In this document: positions 31,634-38,526 of the stretch, piece after piece | How positions within the stretch are numbered: the first letter of the stretch is position 1 | Layout: each line of letters starts with the position of its first letter | Source of the DNA: Firmicutes bacterium CAG:24053_14 | GTDB taxonomy: Bacteria > Bacillota > Clostridia > Oscillospirales > Oscillospiraceae | Length of the DNA: 51,508 nt | Direction of reading: 5' to 3' | Assembly (NCBI GenBank): GCA_001916715.1 | Contig: MNSZ01000050.1 | Span: forward strand, 22,941 to 74,448 | The notes under the pieces: generated by a model | The model's input: only the letters and a program-made list of their open reading frames with translations | Databases searched by the model: none | What the model was told of the DNA's origin: nothing | Position numbers and translations under genes: made by a program

Positions 31634-31660
31634 GTTGCTCAACAAGGAGGAAAAAAGAAA

Positions 31661-33079
31661 ATGGATGCAGTATTAAAAATCGTTCAGACCGTGAACATGT
31701 ACCTGTCGGATTATATCCTTATAATCATGCTGATCGGCTGCGGCCTGTATTTCAGCTTCAAGACCAAGTTCGTTCAGGTTCGCTGCTTCGGCGAAGGCTG
31801 GCGCAAGGTTTTCGGCAACTTTTCGCTTCACGGCGGCAAGCATGAGGGCGGTATGAGCTCGTTTCAGGCCCTTGCAACGGCAATAGCCGCGCAGGTCGGC
31901 ACCGGCAACATCGTCGGCGCATGCGGCGCGATCCTCGTTGGTGGCCCGGGCGCTATCTTCTGGATGTGGATAATCGCCTTCTTCGGCATGAGCACGATCT
32001 ACGCCGAGGCTGTCCTTGCTCAGAAAACACGCGTTGTCAATCCCGACGGAACCGTCGCCGGCGGCCCTGTTTACTATATTAAGAAAGCCTTCAATAACGC
32101 CTTCGGCAAATTCATGGCAGGCTTCTTCGCAGTCGCTATCATCCTCGCGCTCGGCTTCATGGGCGCAATGGTTCAGTCCAACTCCATCGGCGAGAGCTGC
32201 CAGAACGCATTCGGCATCCCGTCATGGGTCATGGGTGCAATAATTGCTGTTATCTGCGCGTTTATCTTCATTGGCGGTGCTCACCGCGTTGCGGCAGTTG
32301 CCGAGAAGCTCGTGCCCATCATGGCGATCCTGTATGTACTCGGCGGACTTGTTGTTATTATCTGCCGCATTCAATATGTTCCCGAGACCTTCGCGCTCAT
32401 CTTCAAGTGCGCGTTCAACCCCACCGCAGTCATCGGCGGCTCGATCGGCTTTGCCATCAAACAGGCAATCTCCCAGGGCGTTAAGCGCGGCCTGTTCTCC
32501 AACGAAGCCGGTATGGGCTCGACTCCTCACGCACACGCTCAGGCAAAGGTCAAGTGCCCCCACGAGCAGGGCGTTGTTGCAATGATCGGCGTGTTTATCG
32601 ATACTTTCGTTGTTCTCACCATGACCGCACTTGTCGTTATCTCAACTCTGTACACCGGTGACGGCATACTCTCCGGCGTCATGACAAGCTCCGAGAATCT
32701 TGACGCACTGGGCGTTGCAAAGACGAATCTTGCTCAGCTCGCGTTCGGCAGTGTGTTTGGCGAAAGCTTTGGCAGCGCATTCGTCGCGATATGCCTGCTG
32801 TTCTTCGCATTCACGACCATCATCGGCTGGAATCTCTTCGGCCGTATCAACATTGAGTATCTGTTCGGCAAGAAGGCTGTTCTGCCGTATTCGATCATAG
32901 CTATAGTCTTCATCTTCCTCGGCTCGATCCTGTCCAACGACCTCGTGTGGGAGCTTACGGATATGTTCAACCAGCTCATGGTCATCCCGAACGTTATCGC
33001 ACTGCTCGCCCTCGGCGGTCTGGTCGCGGCAAGCGCCAAAGCCGGAAACAGCGAAACGCTCGAAAACGTAAAGAAATAA
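31661..33079 (+). CDS. Alanine/glycine:cation symporter (AgcS family)
   Basis: A 472-residue membrane transporter with about eleven helices that brings alanine or glycine in with Na+ (or H+). Family blocks are TAIAAQVGTGNIVGACGAIL, GGPGAIFWMWIIAFFGMSTI, GTVAGGPVYYIKKAF and KRGLFSNEAGMGSTPHAHA. The glycine riboswitch just upstream argues for glycine as a physiological substrate; in other bacteria glycine switches drive export or catabolic uptake genes. AAGGAGG precedes the ATG. The unit is monocistronic, ending in a hairpin terminator. Confidence 0.93.
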   Translation: MDAVLKIVQTVNMYLSDYILIIMLIGCGLYFSFKTKFVQVRCFGEGWRKVFGNFSLHGGKHEGGMSSFQALATAIAAQVGTGNIVGACGAILVGGPGAIFWMWIIAFFGMSTIYAEAVLAQKTRVVNPDGTVAGGPVYYIKKAFNNAFGKFMAGFFAVAIILALGFMGAMVQSNSIGESCQNAFGIPSWVMGAIIAVICAFIFIGGAHRVAAVAEKLVPIMAILYVLGGLVVIICRIQYVPETFALIFKCAFNPTAVIGGSIGFAIKQAISQGVKRGLFSNEAGMGSTPHAHAQAKVKCPHEQGVVAMIGVFIDTFVVLTMTALVVISTLYTGDGILSGVMTSSENLDALGVAKTNLAQLAFGSVFGESFGSAFVAICLLFFAFTTIIGWNLFGRINIEYLFGKKAVLPYSIIAIVFIFLGSILSNDLVWELTDMFNQLMVIPNVIALLALGGLVAASAKAGNSETLENVKK

Positions 33080-33090
33080 GATATAAACTT

Positions 33091-33135
33091 CAAGAGTCCG
33101 TCTTGGGTCAACCGGCCTAAGGCGGATTCTTTTTT
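33091..33135 (+). terminator. Terminator of the symporter gene
   Basis: AGAGTCCGTCTT with AAGGCGGATTCT (wobble pairs included) around a 14-base loop, followed by eight T. Confidence 0.8.
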
Positions 33136-33246
33136 TTGTTGACAATAAGTTGACAATAAAAAGATATAAAAAACCATGCCGAGAATTAGTTTTTTCACAA
33201 GTGCTACTTCAGTAAAACAAATTGAGAATATTGTAAATGGAGTATA

Positions 33247-33275
33247 TTGACATAGACGAAAAAGTATGGTATTTT
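33247..33275 (+). promoter_or_regulatory. Promoter of the 78-residue membrane protein gene
   Basis: TTGACA, 17 bp, TATTTT preceded by TGG (extended -10). Confidence 0.7.
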
Positions 33276-33334
33276 TGAAGCAGGGTAACTGAGGTTGAGT
33301 GAGATTTAAAAACTTGGCGAAAGGAGATTCCGCT

Positions 33335-33571
33335 ATGGACAGTGTTGTCAGTGCATTCATCTCTTTTTGGGGCTTTCTTTCAAACGTCATGACCTTTGCA
33401 GGCATTATCGTCATTCCGGCCACGTTTTACGGCGTGCTTGAATGCATAAAAAATGCCGCTCAGGGCAAGAAGCCGGGCGAATATAAGAAAGCCTTTATCT
33501 GGACGGCAATCGGCCTTGTTTTGACGCTTGCGCCGACGGTAATGGCCGTATTAGCCTCCATAAATTTTTAA
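33335..33571 (+). CDS. Small two-helix membrane protein of unknown function
   Basis: A 78-residue protein, MDSVVSAFISFWGFLSN..., with one hydrophobic helix near residues 14-33 (VMTFAGIIVIPATFYGVLE) and a second near the C-terminus (IWTAIGLVLTLAPTVMAVLA). The loop NAAQGKKPGEYKKAF is basic, predicting an inside loop. AAAGGAG lies nine bases before the ATG. It has its own extended promoter and a terminator, so it is an independent unit. The two-helix, basic-loop layout recalls small membrane proteins such as holins or type IV secretion-like VirB2/PrgI-type pilins, but nothing specific supports either. Confidence 0.65.
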   Translation: MDSVVSAFISFWGFLSNVMTFAGIIVIPATFYGVLECIKNAAQGKKPGEYKKAFIWTAIGLVLTLAPTVMAVLASINF

Positions 33572-33592
33572 TGCAAAATACGCTAAATTGTC

Positions 33593-33625
33593 AAAAAAGG
33601 CAGGATCAAACGATCCTGTCTTTTT
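33593..33625. terminator. Bidirectional terminator
   Basis: AAAAAGGCAGGATC / GATCCTGTCTTTTT between the small membrane protein gene and the convergent ABC permease gene. Confidence 0.88.
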
Positions 33626-34380
33626 CAGTATTCTCTTTTCATGACGGCGAGGAACGAGCCGGCGCTCGTTACGACAAAATAGCCCAGCGCCGTGAGCAGC
33701 GCCTTTTTCATGTCGGCGCTTTTAACGTCAAATGACGAAAGAGTTCCGGAAATGCGCTCGAGCCAGTAGGCAGACAGCGAGATGTCCTTTTCGGCCAGAG
33801 CGGTGTCTGTAAGAGTGAGGACAATGGTCAGCACCATCGGAAGAACTAGGCACACGGCGATGGAGCCGCCGGTTTTCTGCAAAACGGTGCTTATGGCATA
33901 AAACAGCGCGCCCTCGGCCAGCATTACGGCAAGCTGGCACAGAAGTATATTCACCGTGTTTGCGTCGAAAGGCTCAACGCCTGAGCCGGAGAATATAAGG
34001 CCGATCAGGTACCCTGCGGCCATGCACGCTATCGTCATTACGGTGGTCGCAAGCATTACGGCTATAAGCTTTGCCGAAAAGATACCGAGGCGCGAGTAGC
34101 CGCGCGTTACGATGTTTCGTATCGTGCCGGAAACGTAGTCCTCGCAGGCGAAAAGGGGAATGAACACGCCGATGACCATGCTCAGAACGCCGCCGGATGC
34201 AGAGCCGATCATGACGTTCATTGCGTCTATGCCCATTTCGGCCGTGTCCATAACGTCTTTGTTAATGAGATAAGTCGTGCAGGTCGAAACAACGAGCATC
34301 GCAACGGCAACTGCCAGGCAGATATAAAAGCTCTTTTGGCGGATGAGCTTATGAAATTCAAAGTGCAGAAGCTTAGCCAT
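33625..34380 (-). CDS. ABC-2 type transporter permease
   Basis: A 251-codon frame giving a permease of about 250 residues with six helices. The N-terminal MAKLLHFEFHKLIRQKSFYI is typical of ABC-2 permeases that pair with BcrA-like ATPases; further helices include LAVAVAMLVVSTCTTYLI, GVLSMVIGVFIPLFACEDY, a GTIRNIVTRGYSR loop, and VMLATTVMTIACMAAGYLIG. Likely an exporter of a peptide, lipid or antibiotic, or a stress-response pump. I start at the ATG at 34380, behind AAAGGATGGG, rather than 12 codons upstream inside the ATPase gene. Its start overlaps the ATPase stop region, as expected for a two-gene operon. Confidence 0.85.
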   Translation of the reverse strand: MAKLLHFEFHKLIRQKSFYICLAVAVAMLVVSTCTTYLINKDVMDTAEMGIDAMNVMIGSASGGVLSMVIGVFIPLFACEDYVSGTIRNIVTRGYSRLGIFSAKLIAVMLATTVMTIACMAAGYLIGLIFSGSGVEPFDANTVNILLCQLAVMLAEGALFYAISTVLQKTGGSIAVCLVLPMVLTIVLTLTDTALAEKDISLSAYWLERISGTLSSFDVKSADMKKALLTALGYFVVTSAGSFLAVMKREY

Positions 34381-34381
34381 A

Positions 34382-35278
34382 TCACTTGCCCATCCTTTCA
34401 AGAAAGTATTCCTCAAGGCTTGCCGTCTGCACCGACAGCTCGCTGACCTTTATCCCGTGGCGCACGAGAAGGCGGTTTACCTTGTCGCTTTTATCGAGCA
34501 GCTCGAATAAGTAAATGCAGTCGTCCTGAATTTTGACGGCCTTGGGGTCTGCAATGCATTCCAAAAGCGCCTGCGCCTTGGGAATGTTATCTGCCCTGAG
34601 CTTCAGATGATGGCGGCAGCGCCCCTCAAGCTCCTTCGCCGTTATCTGCTCGATAAGAACGCCGTCTTTTATTATGCCGTAGGTCGTTACGATCTTCGAC
34701 AGCTCGTCGAGCAGGTGGCTCGATACCAAAAACGTAACGCCCTTTTTCTGATTAAGCGCAAGTATAACGTCTCGTATCTCCTTTATTCCGGCAGGGTCGA
34801 GGCCGTTTATCGGCTCGTCGAGCACGAGAAACTCCGGATGACCGAGCAGGGCGATGCCTATGGCAAGACGCTGCTTCATGCCGAGCGAAAACTGCCCGGC
34901 TTTTTTTCTGCCCACGCCTTTCAGGCCTACAAGGTCGAGAATATCCTCAAGCTCGTCGGTGTCGGCGCCGGTGAGTATCGCGAAGCGGCGCAGGTTTTCA
35001 AGCGCCGTACAGTTTTTATATATGCACGGATACTCCAGCAGCGCGCCGATGCGGTGACGGGTCTCATTCACGCTCTCTTCGCCGCCGAACAGCTCAATGC
35101 TGCCGCCCGTCGGCATTGCCGCGCCCAGAACAAGGCGCATGAGCGTTGTTTTGCCGGCGCCGTTTTTGCCGATGAAGCCGTAGATCTCGCCCTTTTTTAT
35201 CTGCATGCTTACATTTTTGACGGCCGTTTTTTCGCCAAACTGCTTGGTCAGATTTTGTGTACGCAAAACATATTCCAA
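34382..35278 (-). CDS. ABC transporter ATP-binding protein, BcrA-like
   Basis: A 298-residue ATPase partner of the permease downstream. Walker A GFIGKNGAGKTTLMR (about 39-53), Q-loop region RIGALLEYPCIYKNCTALEN, signature FSLGMKQRLAIGIALL, Walker B FLVLDEPINGLDPAGI, switch FLVSSHLLDELSKI. The C-terminal 80 residues with KVNRLLVRHGIKVSEL and LEEYFLERMGK are as in bacitracin/lantibiotic-type exporters. The start is a TTG (MEYVLRTQNLTKQF) eight bases after GGAGG; an upstream in-frame ATG at 35305 has no site. A 14-bp palindrome lies 28 bases upstream and suggests control by a dimeric repressor, though no regulator gene is adjacent. Confidence 0.88.
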   Translation of the reverse strand: MEYVLRTQNLTKQFGEKTAVKNVSMQIKKGEIYGFIGKNGAGKTTLMRLVLGAAMPTGGSIELFGGEESVNETRHRIGALLEYPCIYKNCTALENLRRFAILTGADTDELEDILDLVGLKGVGRKKAGQFSLGMKQRLAIGIALLGHPEFLVLDEPINGLDPAGIKEIRDVILALNQKKGVTFLVSSHLLDELSKIVTTYGIIKDGVLIEQITAKELEGRCRHHLKLRADNIPKAQALLECIADPKAVKIQDDCIYLFELLDKSDKVNRLLVRHGIKVSELSVQTASLEEYFLERMGK

Positions 35279-35306
35279 ATAATTCGCCTCCGGGTGAATT
35301 GACATT

Positions 35307-35320
35307 TAGTTTATAAACTA
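35307..35320. promoter_or_regulatory. Perfect palindrome, candidate operator of the ABC transporter
   Basis: TAGTTTATAAACTA is a perfect 14-bp palindrome in the divergent region between the ABC operon and trmO, followed by AT-rich TATATAAT-type -10 sequences on both strands. GntR/YtrA-type repressors bind similar AT-rich palindromes before ABC exporter genes; the regulator itself is not in the window. Confidence 0.55.
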
Positions 35321-35382
35321 TATAATCTATACTATATAATATAATAACAGACGGAAAAAATCAACAAGTGCAGGTGAAACAT

Positions 35383-36045
35383 ATGCCGGAAATGAAAATA
35401 ATAGCACGAATACACACGCCTTTTAATACTAAGTTCGGTATACCGCGCCAGAGCGGAGTTGCAGCCGAGGTAAAAGGGGAGATAGTGTTCGAGCCGGAAT
35501 ACCGCGAGCCGGAGGCCGTGCGCGGACTCGAGGGCTTTTCGCACATATGGCTTATATGGTGCTTTTCAGAATCCGTGACGGATAAATGGTCGCCTACGGT
35601 GCGTCCGCCGCGTCTCGGCGGAAACGTGCGCATGGGCGTTTTTGCAACGCGCTCGCCGTTCAGGCCGAACCCGATAGGACTTTCGTCGGTAGAGCTTGAA
35701 AAGATCGAGTTTACGTCCGATCGCGGACCTGTGCTTCATGTACGAGGTGCCGACCTCATGGACGGAACGCCCATATTCGATATTAAGCCCTACGTCGCCT
35801 ATGCCGACTCTCACCCGGATGCACTGAGCGGCTTCTTAGGGGCAGCCACGTTTAAAAAGCTGCGCGTAACGCTGCCTGACGGCGTTTCGGAGCCGTTGCC
35901 CGAGGGCCTTATTGATGTTCTGTCAAACGATCCGCGCCCGAGATACCACGACGACCCCGAGCGCGTCTACGGAATGCAGTACGCCGGGTACGAGGTGAAA
36001 TTCCGTGTTTCCGGAGATGAGCTGACCGTGCTTTCAATACAGTAA
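35383..36045 (+). CDS. trmO: tRNA (N6-threonylcarbamoyladenosine(37)-N6)-methyltransferase TrmO
   Basis: A 220-residue enzyme that methylates t6A37 in tRNA using S-adenosylmethionine. TrmO/TsaA blocks: IARIHTPFNTKFGIPRQSG, LEGFSHIWLIWCFSE, GVFATRSPFRPNPIGLSSVE, VRGADLMDGTPIFDIKPYV and the C-terminal DPRPRYHDDPERVYGMQ. The ATG at 35383 follows GCAGGTG with seven bases spacing. It is a single gene with a terminator after it, transcribed divergently from the ABC transporter. Confidence 0.93.
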   Translation: MPEMKIIARIHTPFNTKFGIPRQSGVAAEVKGEIVFEPEYREPEAVRGLEGFSHIWLIWCFSESVTDKWSPTVRPPRLGGNVRMGVFATRSPFRPNPIGLSSVELEKIEFTSDRGPVLHVRGADLMDGTPIFDIKPYVAYADSHPDALSGFLGAATFKKLRVTLPDGVSEPLPEGLIDVLSNDPRPRYHDDPERVYGMQYAGYEVKFRVSGDELTVLSIQ

Positions 36046-36063
36046 ATTTATAGAATGTCAACA

Positions 36064-36092
36064 AAATGCACAGTATAAAACTGTGCATTTTT
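36064..36092 (+). terminator. Terminator of trmO
   Basis: AAATGCACAGT / ACTGTGCATTT with a five-base loop and TTTTT. Confidence 0.85.
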
Positions 36093-36096
36093 GATA

Positions 36097-36124
36097 TTGA
36101 AACACTTCAAAATTTTGATATAAT
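36097..36124 (+). promoter_or_regulatory. Promoter of plsY
   Basis: TTGAAA, 16 bp, TATAAT, 35 bases before the start codon. Confidence 0.7.
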
Positions 36125-36159
36125 ATACTTAAAAATTCTGAAACATTGAGGCTTCAACC

Positions 36160-36747
36160 ATGACATATATAATAATTGTGCTCATTGCGTATCTGCTCGG
36201 CTCATTCTGTGCGTCGATCCCGCTGTCAAAGCGTGTTTACGGCGGAGATGTACGCGAAAAGGGCAGCGGCAATGCCGGCGCGACAAATATGGCGCGCGTT
36301 TACGGCATGAAGGCCGGAATTGCAACATTTATGCTCGACGCGGTGAAAACCGCAGCCGCAATGCTGATCGGTGCGGCCATAGGCGGTGAGGCCGGCAAGG
36401 CGCTTGCCGGCGCGGCGTGCATAGTCGGCCATTGCTGGCCGGTATACTTCTCGTTCCGAGGAGGAAAGGGAGTGTCCGTCGGGGCGGCGCTCGGCTTGAT
36501 GACGGGGCTTCCCGTTTTCGCCGCAATAATTGCCGTGTTTTTCGCGGTGAGTCTTTCAACGCATAAGGTATCGCTCGGTTCGATCTGCGCTGCGGCAGCA
36601 CTTCCTATCTCCGCATGGCTCGCAAACGTTGATGCGCCAATGCTTTCGATGTGCGTTTTCTCGGCTCTGCTGGTCATTTTTATGCACCGCAGTAACATCC
36701 GCCGCCTCATAAGCGGAACCGAAGGCGACTTCCATGCAAAAAAATAG
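36160..36747 (+). CDS. plsY: Acyl-phosphate:glycerol-3-phosphate acyltransferase PlsY
   Basis: A 195-residue membrane enzyme that acylates glycerol-3-phosphate with acyl phosphate, the first committed step of phospholipid synthesis. Signatures: IAYLLGSFCASIPLSKRVYG, GSGNAGATNMARVYG, FMLDAVKT, GHCWPVYFSFRGGKGVSVG and the C-terminal HRSNIRRLISGTE. About seven helices. The start has no strong Shine-Dalgarno (TTGAGGCTTC lies upstream), but N-terminal similarity fixes it. It is a single gene with its own promoter. Confidence 0.93.
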   Translation: MTYIIIVLIAYLLGSFCASIPLSKRVYGGDVREKGSGNAGATNMARVYGMKAGIATFMLDAVKTAAAMLIGAAIGGEAGKALAGAACIVGHCWPVYFSFRGGKGVSVGAALGLMTGLPVFAAIIAVFFAVSLSTHKVSLGSICAAAALPISAWLANVDAPMLSMCVFSALLVIFMHRSNIRRLISGTEGDFHAKK

Positions 36748-36811
36748 TTGAGAAATTTTAAGCCCCAATTTGTCTAATATGTCGAAAATGTCCAATGCAC
36801 ACGTCAAGGTC

Positions 36812-36841
36812 TTGACAAAACGCACATAGATGTTGTAACAT
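36812..36841 (+). promoter_or_regulatory. Promoter of the small paralogue pair
   Basis: TTGACA, 18 bp, TAACAT, 61 bases before the start of the first small protein. Confidence 0.6.
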
Positions 36842-36902
36842 GAGCATATCATCAAAGCGGACACAGGGAAGGTTCGCGTATAAAAGCTAAAGGAGAATTA
36901 TT

Positions 36903-37133
36903 ATGCCTAATTTCAATGAAGTCACAGGTAAGCAGTTTCTGGATGATTACAACGGCAAGCAGCTCTTCAAGGAGTTCGCTCCTGTCATCGGCAAGATGCC
37001 CAACATAGCATACATCCCCTTCCACAAGAAGATGGCGAAGGACGTTATTGGATACGTCGTCGGCAAGGGCTACTGCACTCAGGAAGCGGCAGATGCACTC
37101 GTCGCGAAGTTCAACGAGCTTTACGATAAATAA
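36903..37133 (+). CDS. Small protein of unknown function, paralogue 1
   Basis: A 76-residue soluble helical protein, MPNFNEVTGKQFLDDYNGKQ..., not recognised by family. It aligns end to end with the next gene: both share N-G-K-x-L near residue 17, an A-P residue pair, a P-x-I element, a hydrophobic I/V-x-x-V-x-x-KG turn and an A-A-x-A C-terminal helix. AAAGGAGAATT precedes the ATG. A strong promoter lies upstream and a hairpin with T run lies between it and its paralogue, so the first gene may be expressed more than the second. No signal peptide or membrane helix. Confidence 0.7.
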   Translation: MPNFNEVTGKQFLDDYNGKQLFKEFAPVIGKMPNIAYIPFHKKMAKDVIGYVVGKGYCTQEAADALVAKFNELYDK

Positions 37134-37147
37134 TAGGAACATTCTTT

Positions 37148-37178
37148 GAGAGTCCTGCCGTTCGGCGGGGCTCTTTTG
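37148..37178 (+). terminator. Hairpin between the two paralogues
   Basis: GAGAGTCCTGCCG / CGGCGGGGCTCTTTT hairpin; may partly terminate and reduce expression of the second gene. Confidence 0.7.
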
Positions 37179-37209
37179 CCAAAACACAGATTTTTAAAGG
37201 AGGAGCGAA

Positions 37210-37419
37210 ATGGACTTTAAAAGCATGACGGTTAGAGACTTTTTTGAAGTCAACGGCGGCAAAGAGCTGTGCGAGAAGTACGCCCCGAATCTTCTCAAGT
37301 ATCCCATCAAGCTCTTTTATAAAAAAAACTGCGGCGAGATATTTGATCTCGTGACCAGCAAAGGCCTTATCCCGGCGGATAAGGCAGCAGCAATTGAGGC
37401 GGCAATAAAGGCAAAGTAA
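37210..37419 (+). CDS. Small protein of unknown function, paralogue 2
   Basis: A 69-residue soluble protein, MDFKSMTVRDFFEVNGGKEL..., homologous by eye to the preceding gene (NGGKELCEKYAPNLLKYP against YNGKQLFKEFAPVIGKMP; LVTSKGLIPADKAAA against YVVGKGYCTQEAADA). It has one lysine-rich middle segment, LFYKKNCG. AAAGGAGGAG precedes the ATG. Function unknown; both small genes lie next to an SCP2-like protein gene on the other strand, and the three share a compact neighbourhood ending in a bidirectional terminator. Confidence 0.7.
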   Translation: MDFKSMTVRDFFEVNGGKELCEKYAPNLLKYPIKLFYKKNCGEIFDLVTSKGLIPADKAAAIEAAIKAK

Positions 37420-37448
37420 TAAATAATAAAGTCTAAAGCATGAAAAAA

Positions 37449-37474
37449 CTCCGACCGCGGTCGGAGTTTTTTGT
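37449..37474. terminator. Bidirectional terminator
   Basis: ACTCCGACCGCGGTCGGAGT perfect hairpin flanked by A and T runs, between convergent genes. Confidence 0.9.
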
Positions 37475-37482
37475 TTGTAGCC

Positions 37483-37890
37483 TTACATGCCGTAGTCCCA
37501 GTCAACAGCCTTCTTGGAATCGATAAGGCTCTGGTATACGCCAAGGTGAGCGACTGCTGCAAGCAGGTTGCCCTTGAGCTTGAATTTGCCCTTTACGAGG
37601 GGAGTCTTGGAGTCCCACTCGCCGGTGATGACCTTTGCGAAGTTCTCGTAAGGTCCGATAACGGTGAAGCTTGCGTCGGGAGCAGTGTCCTCGCCGAAGC
37701 CGCACTTGTGGTCAACGCATACGTTGTCCTGAACATCAACGTAGAACCAGAAGGTGCTGCCGTCGGTATTGTCGGTCCAGATCTCGGTGTAGGTGAAGGT
37801 GTTGAGCTTGCCGGCTTTCTTCTCGGAGAACTTGGGCAGAACATCTGCGCACAGTTTCTCGAACCATTCCTGGTTAACAGCTTTTGCCAT
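37483..37890 (-). CDS. SCP2 sterol-binding-domain-like protein
   Basis: A 135-residue soluble protein resembling the sterol carrier protein 2 domain, a fold that binds lipids or fatty acyl groups: FTYTEIWTDNTDGSTFWFYV, then DASFTVIGPYENFAKVITGE, and KGKFKLKGNLLAAVAHLGVY, the usual G-K-x-K-x-x-G-N C-terminal pattern. Residues 1-30 are helical. The start has AAGGAGG upstream. A strong leftward promoter (TTGATT, 17 bp, TATAAT) lies 58 bases before the ATG. In anaerobic Clostridia such single-domain proteins are of unknown ligand. Confidence 0.75.
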   Translation of the reverse strand: MAKAVNQEWFEKLCADVLPKFSEKKAGKLNTFTYTEIWTDNTDGSTFWFYVDVQDNVCVDHKCGFGEDTAPDASFTVIGPYENFAKVITGEWDSKTPLVKGKFKLKGNLLAAVAHLGVYQSLIDSKKAVDWDYGM

Positions 37891-37947
37891 AATTATTCCT
37901 CCTTAAATGTTGCGCCGTTTTTTGCGCACTGCTAAAAAAGCTTCTAC

Positions 37948-37976
37948 ATTATAACTGCGCAAAATGTGAAAATCAA
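37948..37976 (-). promoter_or_regulatory. Promoter of the SCP2-like gene
   Basis: Minus strand TTGATT, exactly 17 bp, TATAAT. Confidence 0.75.
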
Positions 37977-38127
37977 GGCAATATAAGGCAAAAACGGCCA
38001 TTCAACCAAAAAAGTCCAAAATACTGACATAAATACGAACGTGTATAAAATCAGAAGCAAAAATGCCGTTACATGCAGGGGAAATGCTCCGTATTTAATC
38101 GCAATTTTGTCGCGTCATGATCAAAAA

Positions 38128-38160
38128 ACGCGCCGGCGGAATTTTCCGCCGGCGCGTTCT
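38128..38160 (-). terminator. Terminator of ireB
   Basis: AACGCGCCGGCGGAA / TTCCGCCGGCGCGTT hairpin with a T run on the minus strand, just past the ireB stop. Confidence 0.85.
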
Positions 38161-38169
38161 GTCCGTAAA

Positions 38170-38415
38170 TCAATCGCCGCCGAGATAATTTGTCAGCAGC
38201 TCGTGCATAAGCTCGTCTCTGTCTATCCTGCATATAAGGCTTCTTGCGTTATTGTAGTTCGTGATGTACGTCGGATCCTCGGAGAGGATATATCCGACAA
38301 GCTGGTTAATAGGATCGTAGCCTTTAACCTTAAGCGAATTGTATACGGATGACAGGATCTCGCGCATTTCGGTCTTGCTGTCAACGATAGCAAATTTTCT
38401 CGTGATGTCTTCCAT
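38170..38415 (-). CDS. ireB: IreB-family regulatory phosphoprotein (UPF0297)
   Basis: An 81-residue soluble protein. MEDITRKFAIVDSKTEMREI, SSVYNSLKVKGYDPINQLVG, YILSEDPTYITNYNNARSLI and IDRDELMHELL match the UPF0297/IreB family. In enterococci IreB is phosphorylated by the Ser/Thr kinase IreK and affects cephalosporin tolerance; this role is extrapolated. I use the ATG at 38415 behind GAGGAG rather than a GTG three codons upstream that overlaps that site. Many Bacillota place this gene next to ruvX; here it stands alone with its own promoter. Confidence 0.88.
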   Translation of the reverse strand: MEDITRKFAIVDSKTEMREILSSVYNSLKVKGYDPINQLVGYILSEDPTYITNYNNARSLICRIDRDELMHELLTNYLGGD

Positions 38416-38451
38416 AATTATCACTCCTCGGTCAAAAAATTTCTTGCTGCT

Positions 38452-38480
38452 ATTATAACCAGTTTATTCTCAATTGTAAA
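38452..38480 (-). promoter_or_regulatory. Promoter of ireB
   Basis: Minus strand TTTACA, exactly 17 bp, TATAAT, 36 bases before the start codon. Confidence 0.8.
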
Positions 38481-38526
38481 GCAAATATGCGGAAAATATT
38501 GCGGTCAAAGCCCGAAAAGCGGCGAA

